Shown here: positions 44,835 through 53,239 of the stretch, in pieces
Numbering within the stretch: position 1 is the first letter of the stretch
How the letters are laid out: each line of letters opens with the position of its first letter
DNA from: an uncultured Flavobacteriaceae bacterium
GTDB taxonomy: Bacteria > Bacteroidota > Bacteroidia > Flavobacteriales > Flavobacteriaceae
Direction of reading: 5' to 3'
Length of the DNA stretch: 64,000 nucleotides
Assembly (NCBI GenBank): GCA_947497245.1
Contig: CANMFO010000002.1
Coordinates: 372,001 to 436,000 of the forward strand
Position numbers and translations under genes: made by a program
Notes under the pieces: generated by a model
The model's database searches: none
Seen by the model: only the letters and a program-made list of their open reading frames with translations
What the model was told of the DNA's origin: nothing

Positions 44835-45290
44835 CTATTTTTGGACAAACTCTCCCAAGCGGTCAAAGACAGAGCCCCAGCCATTATAAAAGCCCATTTT
44901 CTCTTGTTGTTGGCAATATGCTTCCGTGGCGTGGACGCAATTAAAGGTAAAATGGGTCCTATCCCCATCTTCTTCGAACAGGGCCTGTATTTCCACCCCT
45001 TCGGTCATCGGTTTGAAGTCGGCGGAGGAAACGATTTTTTCGAACTCAACAATGGCCTGGTACACCCCTTCACTGATGAACTCGCTCCCATCGGGCATGG
45101 CCATGGCATATTTCCAGCTGCCCCCAACCTCAAAGTTATGCTCGATTACTGTGGTCTTCATGCCCTTGGGCCCCCACCATTGGGCAATATGTTCGGACTG
45201 TGTCCAGGCTTCCCAGACCAGTTCGATGGGCGCGTTGAAGGTCCTTTTTAGGGTCAATGTGCGATTGCTCAGGTCACTTGTGTTGCTCAT
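44835..45290 (-). CDS. SRPBCC/AHSA1-like ligand-binding protein
   Basis: A 151-residue START-fold protein: TLKRTFNAPIELVWEAWTQSEHIAQWWGPKGM is the usual AHSA1-type start and AYCQQQEKMGFYNGWGSVFDRLGEFV the usual end. The family binds hydrophobic small molecules in a cavity, but no specific function is known. Its start overlaps the upstream ArsR gene by 17 bases, so the two are cotranscribed. ArsR-SRPBCC pairs are common in Bacteroidota, where the ArsR protein represses both. Confidence 0.88.
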   Translation of the reverse strand: MSNTSDLSNRTLTLKRTFNAPIELVWEAWTQSEHIAQWWGPKGMKTTVIEHNFEVGGSWKYAMAMPDGSEFISEGVYQAIVEFEKIVSSADFKPMTEGVEIQALFEEDGDRTHFTFNCVHATEAYCQQQEKMGFYNGWGSVFDRLGEFVQK

Positions 45291-45633
45291 TTTTTTTGTT
45301 TTTGGCCTGTACCTCGGACAGGCGGGTTTGTAATTCGTTTAAATAGTTTTCGAAGGCATCCAATTTGTCCTCCCAAAGGCTTCGATATTGATCGATCCAC
45401 AGGAAGGCGGGAATCAGTTTTTTGGGTTGGATCTGACAAAAGCGCTCCCGTCCCTGCTGTGTGATTTCAATGATTTCGCACTCCCTAAGGATTTTCAAAT
45501 GTTTTGAAATGGCGGGACGGCTGACCTCAAATTTTTCGGCCACCGCATTGACCGTTAAGGTCTTTTCGGCCAAAAGGCTGATGATATCCCTTCTGACCGG
45601 ATCGGCTATGGCCTGAAAAACGTCTCTTCGCAT
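45274..45633 (-). CDS. ArsR family transcriptional repressor
   Basis: A 119-residue winged-helix protein: RRDVFQAIADPVRRDIISLLAEKTLTVNAVAEKFEVSRPAISKHLKILRECEII is the ArsR DNA-binding domain, followed by FCQIQPKKL and a helical tail rich in charged residues. It lacks the usual metal-binding Cys pair, so it likely senses something other than metals, or acts with its SRPBCC partner. ATG 45633 is used instead of the longer frame to 45687, because the latter would run through the operator. It sits next to a double dyad (45637-45688). Confidence 0.9.
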   Translation of the reverse strand: MRRDVFQAIADPVRRDIISLLAEKTLTVNAVAEKFEVSRPAISKHLKILRECEIIEITQQGRERFCQIQPKKLIPAFLWIDQYRSLWEDKLDAFENYLNELQTRLSEVQAKNKKNEQHK

Positions 45634-45636
45634 CTT

Positions 45637-45688
45637 TTTGCGTAACTGATTGGTTACAAATATAAACGTAATCATTCGGTTACGCAAA
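45637..45688. promoter_or_regulatory. Double dyad operator in front of the ArsR/SRPBCC genes
   Basis: GTAAC-N6-GTTAC at 45642-45657 and GTAAT-N6-GTTAC at 45668-45683 are two dyads starting 26 bases apart. An outer perfect 10-base inverted repeat, TTTGCGTAAC and GTTACGCAAA, spans 45637-45688. The pair lies immediately before the ArsR start, as expected for autoregulation. Seen directly; binding is inferred. Confidence 0.6.
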
Positions 45689-45805
45689 TAATTCCATGAA
45701 ATTGTTGGTCACCTATCCGATCGGCTACCATTTCATATGGCGCCATGCCGTGCCCTTTGATTTAATTTGACCGGGGACCTCCATTCCTTTATGGAAACAG
45801 GAGGC

Positions 45806-46141
45806 TTACATTTGCTCAAAAATATTGGTTCCAAACTCCCCTGGCCGGGAGGTCCATTGGAAATGTTCGATCAACCTTATTTTCCCAGAATCACTTCGGG
45901 TAAGTTCGGCAGTGGAGGTGCCATTGTCCATCTCGCCGTCAATTTGCAGCTGACAGTAACTGAATTCAAGAAGGGTCCCCTTAATTTGCCCTACCAAAAA
46001 TCCATTTTCAATTTTTCCCCCGGCGTACCGTGCCCAGACCGAATGCTTGTTTTGCCTGAAACGGAAGATCGTGCCCTTACCCACGACTCCCTTGTCAGCG
46101 GTCTTTACTACGTTCATCTTAACCTTGTCCAGATGTATCAT
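45806..46141 (-). CDS. Conserved small protein of the family often mislabelled N-acetylglutamate synthase
   Basis: A 111-residue protein, MIHLDKVKMNVVKTADKG ... IRLIEHFQWTSRPGEFGTNIFEQM. It matches a small beta-rich Bacteroidota family with conserved GTIFRFRQ, VWARYAGGKIENGFLVGQI and IRLIEHFQW features. The family often carries an N-acetylglutamate synthase label for which I see no catalytic basis: there is no acetyltransferase fold or acetyl-CoA motif. Function unknown. ATG 46141 is preferred because the frame upstream to 46315 has no family similarity. Confidence 0.72.
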   Translation of the reverse strand: MIHLDKVKMNVVKTADKGVVGKGTIFRFRQNKHSVWARYAGGKIENGFLVGQIKGTLLEFSYCQLQIDGEMDNGTSTAELTRSDSGKIRLIEHFQWTSRPGEFGTNIFEQM

Positions 46142-46322
46142 ATTCGTCTTCCTTAATTCTGGTTGGGACAATACGGGATAGTGCTTAGCGGCTGAACCGC
46201 TTTTGTAAAGTATAAATGTATAAAAAAAGCGCGGGCCATTTTTGACCCGCGCTAAGATTGCCCTGGATACCACGGGCCATGGTGCAAACCGGTAACCGGT
46301 GTCGACCATTCCCACAGCTCCG

Positions 46323-47444
46323 TTACGCTAGCAACTTCTCGCCCGTAAAGGCATATTGGTTCCATTTGGGCAATGGATGGAAAGCTGCTGCCTGTACATC
46401 CCGAAATATCCTTTCGAGCTCGTTCTTTTTATAAAAGCTTTGCCCCCCGATGCTTTCCATGGCATCACCCACCGTTTGTTTACAGGCCTCGGCCACGTTG
46501 GTTTTGAGGCTGAGCATCAGGGCCGAATTATCTTGCTCCAGGTCAAATTCAAATTCATTGGTAAGGGTGTACATGGCTCTCCATTGGGTTTGGGCCGCGA
46601 CCAAATGGTTGTTCAGTTTGCCAATGCAGAATTTCAAATGCTCCTGTTTGCGCGCATTGCTTTTTCCCTTGGCAATGACCAATTCCATGGCGCGTTCCGC
46701 AAGGCCGACATATACCGACATGATCAAGGGCATGGCAACGGTCAAGACCACATTCCAGACCGGATGGAATTCATCCCTGTTCCGTTCCAGGGCAATGGCG
46801 GTATCCGGTACAAAAACATGCTCAAACACAATCCCTTGAGAACCTGTTCCGCGCATACCCATTACATCCCAATCATCCATAAGGGATACCCCCTCGGCGT
46901 TCAGGGGAACGGGAAAATGCAGTACTTTCCAATCTCCTTTTTCATTTAAATAGGGTGCGCTGGTGATGGCAATGTCCCCTACCACCGACTGACTGGCAAA
47001 ATGTTTTTGGGCCGACAGGCGATAACCGCCCTCGGTCTGTTTTAGCTCCCCATTGGAGCCTAGCCAATCCCTAGCGCCCGTGCTGACGAGTACGAGTTGG
47101 TTCTCCGCAACTTTTCTAAGGGTGGCCTCGCCAACTCCTTTGTGTTTGTATTTCCAGACCGCGGCCGCGACCAAATGCTGGTGCATGGAAAAGGCCAATG
47201 CGGTGGAGCCACAGGAATGGGCCATGGCCCGTACAAGCTGGCACATTTCCGAGTAGGGCATGCCCAGTCCACCAAATTCTTTGGGAATCAGCGCTGAGAA
47301 CAGCCGGTGCGTTTTTAGGTCTTTGTAATTTTCACTTACAAAGCTCCCCTCGCGATCTGCCTCGGAGGCACGCTTTTTAAATGAGGCCAGCAAGGTTTCC
47401 GTGAAGGTCGATCGATCTGTATTTGGGCGTGTTAAGGTTTTCAT
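46323..47444 (-). CDS. Acyl-CoA dehydrogenase family protein
   Basis: A 373-residue flavoprotein. Recognisable regions are LIPKEFGGLGMPYSEMCQLVRAMAHSCGSTALAFSMHQH at the N-terminal helical domain, VMGMRGTGSQGIVFEHVFVPD in the beta domain, and the C-terminal four-helix bundle with GKLNNHLVAAQTQWRAMYTLTNE. Members of this subgroup include flavin-dependent monooxygenases and dibenzothiophene desulfurisation-like enzymes as well as true acyl-CoA dehydrogenases, so the substrate is open. A small protein of 84 residues is encoded 26 bases upstream and may belong to the same transcript. ATG 47444 (MKTLTRPNTD) was selected; an in-frame start at 47474 adds 10 residues. Confidence 0.85.
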   Translation of the reverse strand: MKTLTRPNTDRSTFTETLLASFKKRASEADREGSFVSENYKDLKTHRLFSALIPKEFGGLGMPYSEMCQLVRAMAHSCGSTALAFSMHQHLVAAAVWKYKHKGVGEATLRKVAENQLVLVSTGARDWLGSNGELKQTEGGYRLSAQKHFASQSVVGDIAITSAPYLNEKGDWKVLHFPVPLNAEGVSLMDDWDVMGMRGTGSQGIVFEHVFVPDTAIALERNRDEFHPVWNVVLTVAMPLIMSVYVGLAERAMELVIAKGKSNARKQEHLKFCIGKLNNHLVAAQTQWRAMYTLTNEFEFDLEQDNSALMLSLKTNVAEACKQTVGDAMESIGGQSFYKKNELERIFRDVQAAAFHPLPKWNQYAFTGEKLLA

Positions 47445-47470
47445 GTTTATTTTTTTATGTTCTCCTTTTA

Positions 47471-47725
47471 TCAATCAAAGCGGTTGCCACTGGAATAGAG
47501 GAACTCATTCAGCTCCGATTCGTTCAGGCCCAGGCCTTGGAACGCGTCATTGAAATCTTCCTTTGAAAAGAAGATGTTCTGATAATGTAGTTTTCGAAAG
47601 AATCCAAAAAGGGATCTACCACCTTGGTCTTTTTTTTCAAAGCGCTTGATTTTTTGGCCCTTTGGGGTGAATGGATTTTGGAAGAGCGTCTCCCGGCCGG
47701 CAGTTGTCGTTTTGTTCGGTATCAT
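47471..47725 (-). CDS. Small hypothetical protein upstream of the acyl-CoA dehydrogenase gene
   Basis: An 84-residue basic protein, MIPNKTTTAGRETLFQNPFTP ... NRFD, with a Lys-rich middle (PKGQKIKRFEKKDQGG) and an acidic, helical C-terminus (SKEDFNDAFQGLGLNESELNEFLYSSG). I do not recognise the family. Support is its position 26 bases before the dehydrogenase start on the same strand and amino-acid-like composition. There is no signal peptide. The longer frame to 47845 overlaps the AraC stop and is not used. Confidence 0.45.
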   Translation of the reverse strand: MIPNKTTTAGRETLFQNPFTPKGQKIKRFEKKDQGGRSLFGFFRKLHYQNIFFSKEDFNDAFQGLGLNESELNEFLYSSGNRFD

Positions 47726-47844
47726 TGCAATAGGTTTTAAGGTTACCTTGCAAAGGTCTGGTAAAGAGACGGATAGGAGTTTGCTCAGAAGTTCAAATAA
47801 TAGACTCGGAAGTCCATATCGACCTGCAGCGGGAGTACGGTGCA

Positions 47845-48714
47845 CTAAACATTGATCTGGGATGCCTTAAACTGATTGGGGGGAAGTGCGTAGGTGCTTT
47901 TGAATGTTCGGATGAAGTGTGATGGATTTTTAAAACCGCTTTCGTAGCAGACTTCGTTGATGCTAAGGTCCGACCCCAATAGAAGTGTCTTGGCATATTC
48001 CAATCGCTTTTTTATCAGCCATTTGGAAGGTGTAGTGCCGAAATGGGTCTTGAAGTCCCGCTTAAAACTCGACAGGCTCCTTCCGCACAATTTGGCAAAA
48101 TCCCCAAGGTGCAGATCGTATCGGAAGTGCTGCAACATTACTTTTTCCAAATCGCTTTTGGCCGACTGCTGTATCGATTGGAAGAAATGGAGCAACGCCC
48201 TGTTTTTGGGGTTCAGAACAATGTTGTAGAGTAGTTCCTTGAATTTGAGTTCCACCAGTTTTTGCGGAATCTCCTGGGTTTTGTTCAAATAGTGAAGGAC
48301 GCTTTGGGTCAGGGAACCAAATGAGGCATCGGTATTGATTTCATAAATACTTTCCAATTCGGTCATCGGAGTTTCCGATCTTTTGGGAAATGGGTTTTCT
48401 TCAATAAAATTCCGAATAAAGGAATCGTTCAGAAAAAAAAGCAGCACACAGTAATCCACCTCAAAGTATTGTTTGGTGGTATACACCCCTTTTCGAACAA
48501 AAATGGCATCCCCGGCGGTGAGCTCACAGGTTTTATCGGCGGCTATCCAATCTTTTTTTCCACTGATAACATAGGTGATCAGATGCGATTCCGTAAAAAG
48601 TTGGAAGTTGTCAATATCCAGCGGGCAATTGAATTCCAAGCACACGTAGTCGTTCCCAATGACTTTGTTGAATCTTGGATGCTCCTTAAACAATTTGTAG
48701 ACATCGACGATCAT
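47845..48714 (-). CDS. AraC family transcriptional regulator
   Basis: A 289-residue regulator with a cupin-like sensor (about 20-110; SHLITYVISGKKDWIAADKTCELTAGDAIFVRKGVYTT) and a C-terminal AraC domain (about 190-285; LHLGDFAKLCGRSLSSFKRDFKTHFGTTPSKWLIKKRLEYAKTLLL and INEVCYESGFKNPSHFIRTFKSTYALPP). It precedes the small protein and acyl-CoA dehydrogenase genes on the same strand and may activate them. ATG 48714 is preferred over 48771. A perfect 18-base palindrome lies about 130 bases upstream. Confidence 0.9.
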   Translation of the reverse strand: MIVDVYKLFKEHPRFNKVIGNDYVCLEFNCPLDIDNFQLFTESHLITYVISGKKDWIAADKTCELTAGDAIFVRKGVYTTKQYFEVDYCVLLFFLNDSFIRNFIEENPFPKRSETPMTELESIYEINTDASFGSLTQSVLHYLNKTQEIPQKLVELKFKELLYNIVLNPKNRALLHFFQSIQQSAKSDLEKVMLQHFRYDLHLGDFAKLCGRSLSSFKRDFKTHFGTTPSKWLIKKRLEYAKTLLLGSDLSINEVCYESGFKNPSHFIRTFKSTYALPPNQFKASQINV

Positions 48715-48800
48715 CTTGTATGGACATTTGGCTCGGGTTCCGATCGAAATGCTGATTTGCCAATCAAGCACAGGGGAAGTGCCCTAATCCTATGCCAAAA

Positions 48801-48832
48801 CCACTGACCAATCGAATGATCGGTTCGGTGGC
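48801..48832. terminator. Bidirectional terminator-like hairpin
   Basis: CCACTGACCAATC, loop GAAT, then GATCGGTTCGGTGG pairs nearly completely (one mismatch, one bulge, one G-T pair). CTCTTTTGA follows on the plus strand and TTTTGG on the minus strand. It lies about 150 bases past the S41 peptidase stop and would end that minus-strand message before the AraC gene. Confidence 0.45.
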
Positions 48833-48845
48833 TCTTTTGATAAAG

Positions 48846-48863
48846 ATAAGGAAGTTTCCTTAT
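48846..48863. promoter_or_regulatory. 18-base palindrome upstream of the AraC gene
   Basis: ATAAGGAA-GT-TTCCTTAT is a perfect palindrome located 132 bases before the AraC start at 48714. A second, GC-rich palindrome, GGCCAT-TT-ATGGCC, sits at 48878-48891. Either could be an operator; no gene has been tied to them. The remainder of the gap 48715-48984 shows no gene. Confidence 0.35.
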
Positions 48864-48984
48864 GGATTTCAAGGCCCGGCCATTTATGGCCAATAGTGGT
48901 AGGTTCCGGACCATGTGGAATCGAAGATTCCCAGCTCTCCCTGTGCTTTGTGAATGGGCAGGGTGTTCGTTTGTCGATCGCTGT

Positions 48985-51096
48985 TTATTCCTGCTCGATT
49001 TGATGCAAAAGATCCAAAGCGGCGGCGTTTGCCGGGTCCAATTCAAGGGCTTTTCCCAGATTGTGGAACGCCCGCTCCCGGTTTCCCATGGTATGATAGA
49101 TTTCCGCCAAACTGAAGAACGACCGGGAAGAAGGATGGGTGCGCACGCTGTATTGAAAGATATCCAGCGCAATTTCCAACGAATTGCGTCGCACAAAATG
49201 ATATCCCCAATCGTTGAGGTCCATTTCATTGGGCCTCCTAAAGTTAAAACCATGCTCGGCGGCCCGCTGCAAACCCTGGTCGATATAGTGTATCGCATCT
49301 ATTTTGGCAGGATTGACCGGGGTTATGGGTTTTTTGATTCCGAACCAACTGAAAAAAAGGCGATCGTCTTTCCGAATCAAAAAAACATCCTTTATATCGG
49401 TACTGAACGAGTCTATGGCAATGGGATACAATGCGGAATGGACGTCCGCAAAACTCCCTGGAGTGAAATCATATACCGAAAACTGCAATCGTTTTTTGTT
49501 TCCCGGATGTTGGATGCTGAGCAATTTGGAATCGCTAAAATGATAAATGCCCGTGGGAACGGGGCCTAAACTGTCGTTCGATGTCGGCTGGGGCCTTGGT
49601 TTGGCCCGATAGTCAAGTATGGCGGCGATCGCAGGGTCGGTGCCGTCCAGGAAATCCCCAACGGTATAGGGCGTCGGGATGTCGGGTTCGATGCCTTCCC
49701 GGGGATCTTCGGCAATGCTGTTCTGCCAATACAGGGTGCTCAGTAGCAATTGTATGTTCGAGTTGGGCAAAAAATTGTCGGGGGTATCCCCGTAAAAGTT
49801 TGGAGTGGCACCTCCCACTTCACCTACAAAAAGGGTTTTGGTCTGATTTTCCAACGCTTGTGCAAAATTGAGCGCGGCCGAAAAGGTATGCCTGCCGATG
49901 ATGGTGAACAACCTATCGGATCGGTTGATCTTTGCATTTTCCCGGATTACCTTGATCAAAGGGGCCAAAAGCCGGTTGTCTCCCCCATTGTTGTTTCGGA
50001 TATCAATAATGAACCGATCAAAATCGGTCCTTTTGGAAAACGCGTCCAAGCGCGCACTGAAAGCCACGATGGACTCCCCAAAGAATAACTTATCGAACAC
50101 GATGTTGAACTGTACATAAATGGTCTTGCTTGCGGGCCAATATTCGAACCAATAAAAATCACTTCGGACATTCTTGAAGACAGGGGAGCTGTTCCTCGGT
50201 TTTAAATTTATCATGGACCAAAACATCCAAAGATCGGTGGATATCGCTTGCTGTGCGATCCGATGTTGGGTCCCGTCGGCGGTCTGAAGCTCCAGCTCGA
50301 GCACATCGGTCGATGCAATGGCCCCTTCGGCCTGCAATACCTCTGCAATGGTAGCGTACATGGTAAACCGGACCTTTTTTCCCATTTCATTCTCGGCTCC
50401 GGTAATCTTGCGTATCCGGGTGTATAGTTCATCTACAGACATAGAACCGATTTGAATCACCTTGGCGCCAACGAACCGTTCGTTGCCCCGTTCTGTGGCA
50501 ATGACATATAACCCATCGTCAAAGAAGTAAAATTGAACTGGAAAACTGTGGGAATTTATGGGATCGAAACCGGGCCAAATGGATGAATGGCCATCATTTA
50601 AAAGGGCGATGAGCTTGTTGAACCCCACGATTTTTTCATTCACGGACATGTTGGGGAGCTGGGAGCGATATTGCTTTACCTTGCTGTTAAATTCCACCGT
50701 GTCCCTTTCGAGCGGGCCATGGGGGTGTCGTAGCCGGATTTGGTCCACCAAATGGTCAAGATCTTCATGCCAATGTTTTTCGGTCAGGTCAACTAGTTTC
50801 GGATTCCAAAAATCGAGATGCAGCAGCGAGAGCATCCCGATGGAAACCAAGATCAAAACGCCCCCTCCGGTCAAATAGGCGATGATTCTTTTGAGAAGGT
50901 ATTTCGATCGGGCGTATTTGGCCAGAACCAACCCCAAAAGCAACAGCGCACTACACCCCAATAGCCATACCACGGTCCAGAAATAGGTCCCTAACGGGAT
51001 GTCGGATAAGACGACCACCCATGTTCCCGTGGTCAGGATCAGTACGATCGAGATTAGCACGGCCGATTTAAAACGGTACTTGGGGAATTTGCCCAT
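48985..51096 (-). CDS. S41 family peptidase-like membrane protein with C-terminal TPR
   Basis: A 703-residue protein. Three N-terminal membrane helices (about 11-32, 37-58, 71-93) precede a periplasmic S41/tail-specific protease-like domain. FDRFIIDIRNNNGGDNRLLAPLIK is the family glycine-rich turn, GRHTFSAALNFAQAL carries the likely catalytic Ser406, and GEVGGATPNFYGD the downstream loop. The C-terminal region (about 620-700) has TPR-like repeats (EIALDIFQYSVRTHPSSRSFFSLAEIYHTMGNRERAFHNLGKALELDPAN). The usual catalytic Lys position is not obvious, so it could have lost protease activity. The following 7TM AraC-type gene is 69 bases upstream on the same strand. Confidence 0.82.
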   Translation of the reverse strand: MGKFPKYRFKSAVLISIVLILTTGTWVVVLSDIPLGTYFWTVVWLLGCSALLLLGLVLAKYARSKYLLKRIIAYLTGGGVLILVSIGMLSLLHLDFWNPKLVDLTEKHWHEDLDHLVDQIRLRHPHGPLERDTVEFNSKVKQYRSQLPNMSVNEKIVGFNKLIALLNDGHSSIWPGFDPINSHSFPVQFYFFDDGLYVIATERGNERFVGAKVIQIGSMSVDELYTRIRKITGAENEMGKKVRFTMYATIAEVLQAEGAIASTDVLELELQTADGTQHRIAQQAISTDLWMFWSMINLKPRNSSPVFKNVRSDFYWFEYWPASKTIYVQFNIVFDKLFFGESIVAFSARLDAFSKRTDFDRFIIDIRNNNGGDNRLLAPLIKVIRENAKINRSDRLFTIIGRHTFSAALNFAQALENQTKTLFVGEVGGATPNFYGDTPDNFLPNSNIQLLLSTLYWQNSIAEDPREGIEPDIPTPYTVGDFLDGTDPAIAAILDYRAKPRPQPTSNDSLGPVPTGIYHFSDSKLLSIQHPGNKKRLQFSVYDFTPGSFADVHSALYPIAIDSFSTDIKDVFLIRKDDRLFFSWFGIKKPITPVNPAKIDAIHYIDQGLQRAAEHGFNFRRPNEMDLNDWGYHFVRRNSLEIALDIFQYSVRTHPSSRSFFSLAEIYHTMGNRERAFHNLGKALELDPANAAALDLLHQIEQE

Positions 51097-51165
51097 GGTA
51101 TTTTAACTTTCCGACAAAGCAAGCGTAGCCCGGGAGGATTATCGACCCATTTTGCAAAGTGGGAC

Positions 51166-52284
51166 CTATCGCTTCATTTTTTTGTACGCATTGGGGGTCA
51201 TTTGGGTAAGGGACTTGAAAATTCGGTTGAACGAAGATTTGCTCGCAAAACCCGATTCAAGGGCAATCCCCAAGATGGTTTTGTGATCGTGCATCCCGTT
51301 GGAAATCCGTGCTTTGAACTCTTCCACACGATATCCGTTGACAAAATCATTGAACGACCTTTTGTGAAGCTGATTAATGCTCTGTGAAAGATGGTGCACC
51401 GGTATTTGCAGTTTTTCCGCCAAGGACTCAATGGTCAGGGATTCGTTCAAATAGGGCTTGTTGGTTTCCATCTCTTTTTTGGCCAGATCCAATATCCTTA
51501 GCATATCCGATTCGCGAAGGGGGGAGGTTCGGTATTTTGGAGATCTTTTGAAAACCAAGACTTCCTCTTCCTTGGATACCGATAGGGGGAAGCGTATGGC
51601 CATATACGCTATGGAATAGACTACAAGGACCAGCAGCGCCACGACGTAGATCGGTTCCCCATCGATGATGTCCGTGGAGAAAAACTTGGCCCAAATAAAG
51701 AACAGGAGCGACCCCAAGACCGTGAGCATAAAAAGTACGAGCAGGAATCCCAACCATCGAACCACGGACATCGAATTGCCTTGAAATAGGATGTTCCCTG
51801 CTTTCGGAAGATGGAACAACAGCGAGGCGGTCAGTGCCATATAGGTGATAATGTGCACTGTTTTTATCCCTTCAATGAGGTAAACAAAAGTTGGGGAACC
51901 GATGGCTGCCACGGCAGTAATTTTTCCGTATACGAGCTCCATGGTGGCCAGGACAAAAAGGAGTAGAAAATAGGGTAGAAAATGCCAGACCGATAATTTC
52001 CAATTCCGTTTTCCAGGCACCAAATACGATTTGACAAAAAGAAAAAAAGACGGGCCTATCAGAGCACCAATGGCGATCGAGTTTATTTTGAGAATGGATT
52101 TGAAGAAATGGAATCCATCAAAATTCTCCAGGAGCGCATACAGAAAATAAGAGGTAATGGCGTACAACAGAATGGCAAGGTTGCCATGGCCCATGCGGTT
52201 TGTGCCCTTTTTTCCCAATAGGGCGAAAATCAGAAAGGTACCCTGCGCGGTCCCCAGTAGCAATATGATGGTTAATGGGTTCAA
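51166..52284 (-). CDS. Membrane-anchored AraC-type regulator
   Basis: A 372-residue protein with about seven transmembrane segments over the first 230 residues (for example IILLLGTAQGTFLIFALLGKKG and WLGFLLVLFMLTVLGSLLFFIW) and a cytoplasmic AraC domain at the C-terminus. MLRILDLAKKEMETNKPYLNESLTIESLAEKLQIPVHHLSQSINQ is the linker and first HTH; ARISNGMHDHKTILGIALESGFASKSSFNRIFKSLTQMTPNAYKK is the second. This architecture is common in Bacteroidota, where the ligand of the membrane part is usually unknown. It is followed by the PanE-like gene 10 bases upstream. Confidence 0.9.
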   Translation of the reverse strand: MNPLTIILLLGTAQGTFLIFALLGKKGTNRMGHGNLAILLYAITSYFLYALLENFDGFHFFKSILKINSIAIGALIGPSFFLFVKSYLVPGKRNWKLSVWHFLPYFLLLFVLATMELVYGKITAVAAIGSPTFVYLIEGIKTVHIITYMALTASLLFHLPKAGNILFQGNSMSVVRWLGFLLVLFMLTVLGSLLFFIWAKFFSTDIIDGEPIYVVALLVLVVYSIAYMAIRFPLSVSKEEEVLVFKRSPKYRTSPLRESDMLRILDLAKKEMETNKPYLNESLTIESLAEKLQIPVHHLSQSINQLHKRSFNDFVNGYRVEEFKARISNGMHDHKTILGIALESGFASKSSFNRIFKSLTQMTPNAYKKMKR

Positions 52285-52294
52285 TTTAAATGCA

Positions 52295-53230
52295 TTAAGG
52301 ACTATTTTTAAGACCGTTGTAGAGTGCTTTGTAGGTAGGGGCGGGGATGCCCAATGTAGCCCCTTCCTTGACGACGTACCCCGTCAATGCTTCCAATTCG
52401 GTTTGCTGCCTTTTGTTTTTAAAATCACTGTGCATGGAGGAGGTGTTTTCAAACGGCAAGGACCTCAATTTTTCCAAAACTTTCGTTTCGATATCGGGAT
52501 CGATCTCCACCTTTTTGGTCAGGGCCACCTGCCGGACTTCCCGAATCAATTTTATGAGGGTTTGTTCGTTTTTTAGAAGCAGCTCGCCAATGCTGCGGTC
52601 AAAAAAGGAAGTGGCCGTGGCGACAGAGGAAATAAAGATGTATTTTTCCCAGATAGCGGTCTCGATCTCGTCGGTTAGGGTAACTTCTATGCCGGCATCT
52701 TTCAAGATGTCGTGGAACAGTTGGGGGCGTTCATCGGTTCGAACGTCCAGACCAAAATGGAACTGCTGAATATTGCCCAGATTCTCCACGACACCCGCTG
52801 TCATCAAACGTGCGATAATGTACACACAGCCCTTCCATACGGTAGCGCCAGGGTAGATGCGGGATATCCTTTCCGGGGCATCCACGCCGTTCAAAAGTGG
52901 CAAAAGCACCGTGTTCGGACCGATGTTGGGGGCAAGTCCGGCAAGGGCGTTTTCGAGATCGAAATTTTTGGTACAGAGGAGTATATAGTCGGCGATTCCC
53001 AAAGAGACTGTCTTTTCCACGGCCCGGTCGGGCCTTACGACGAATTTGGACGCGCCATGTACTACTTTAAGGCCGATTTCCCGGATCTGTTGTAAATGCT
53101 CCCCCCGGGCAACGAAGCACAGCTCGACGGTATCGCCACCGCTGTACTTTTTGGCCAACAAACCACCGAAATACCCACCGACACCACCGATGCCTACGAT
53201 CACTATTCTTATTTTTTTTCCATAGCTCAC
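52295..53230 (-). CDS. 2-dehydropantoate 2-reductase family protein
   Basis: A 311-residue ApbA/PanE-type reductase. IRIVIVGIGGVGGYFGGLLAK is the NADP-binding GxGxxG region, DYILLCTKNFDLENALAGLAPNIGPNTVLLPLLNGVDAPERI is the central segment, and WEKYIFISSVATATSFF begins the C-terminal helical domain. PanE makes pantoate for coenzyme A, but several paralogues in Bacteroidota lie in unrelated operons and act on other keto acids. Its position with a membrane AraC-type regulator and a quinone-oxidoreductase-like protein argues for a paralogue. Confidence 0.85.
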   Translation of the reverse strand: MSYGKKIRIVIVGIGGVGGYFGGLLAKKYSGGDTVELCFVARGEHLQQIREIGLKVVHGASKFVVRPDRAVEKTVSLGIADYILLCTKNFDLENALAGLAPNIGPNTVLLPLLNGVDAPERISRIYPGATVWKGCVYIIARLMTAGVVENLGNIQQFHFGLDVRTDERPQLFHDILKDAGIEVTLTDEIETAIWEKYIFISSVATATSFFDRSIGELLLKNEQTLIKLIREVRQVALTKKVEIDPDIETKVLEKLRSLPFENTSSMHSDFKNKRQQTELEALTGYVVKEGATLGIPAPTYKALYNGLKNSP

Positions 53231-53239
53231 AAGGTCCGC

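Noticed and set aside
51960-51980. AAAATAGGGTAGAAA inside the membrane AraC-type gene
   Set aside because: Partly matches the regulon motif, but it lies within coding sequence and not near a promoter.
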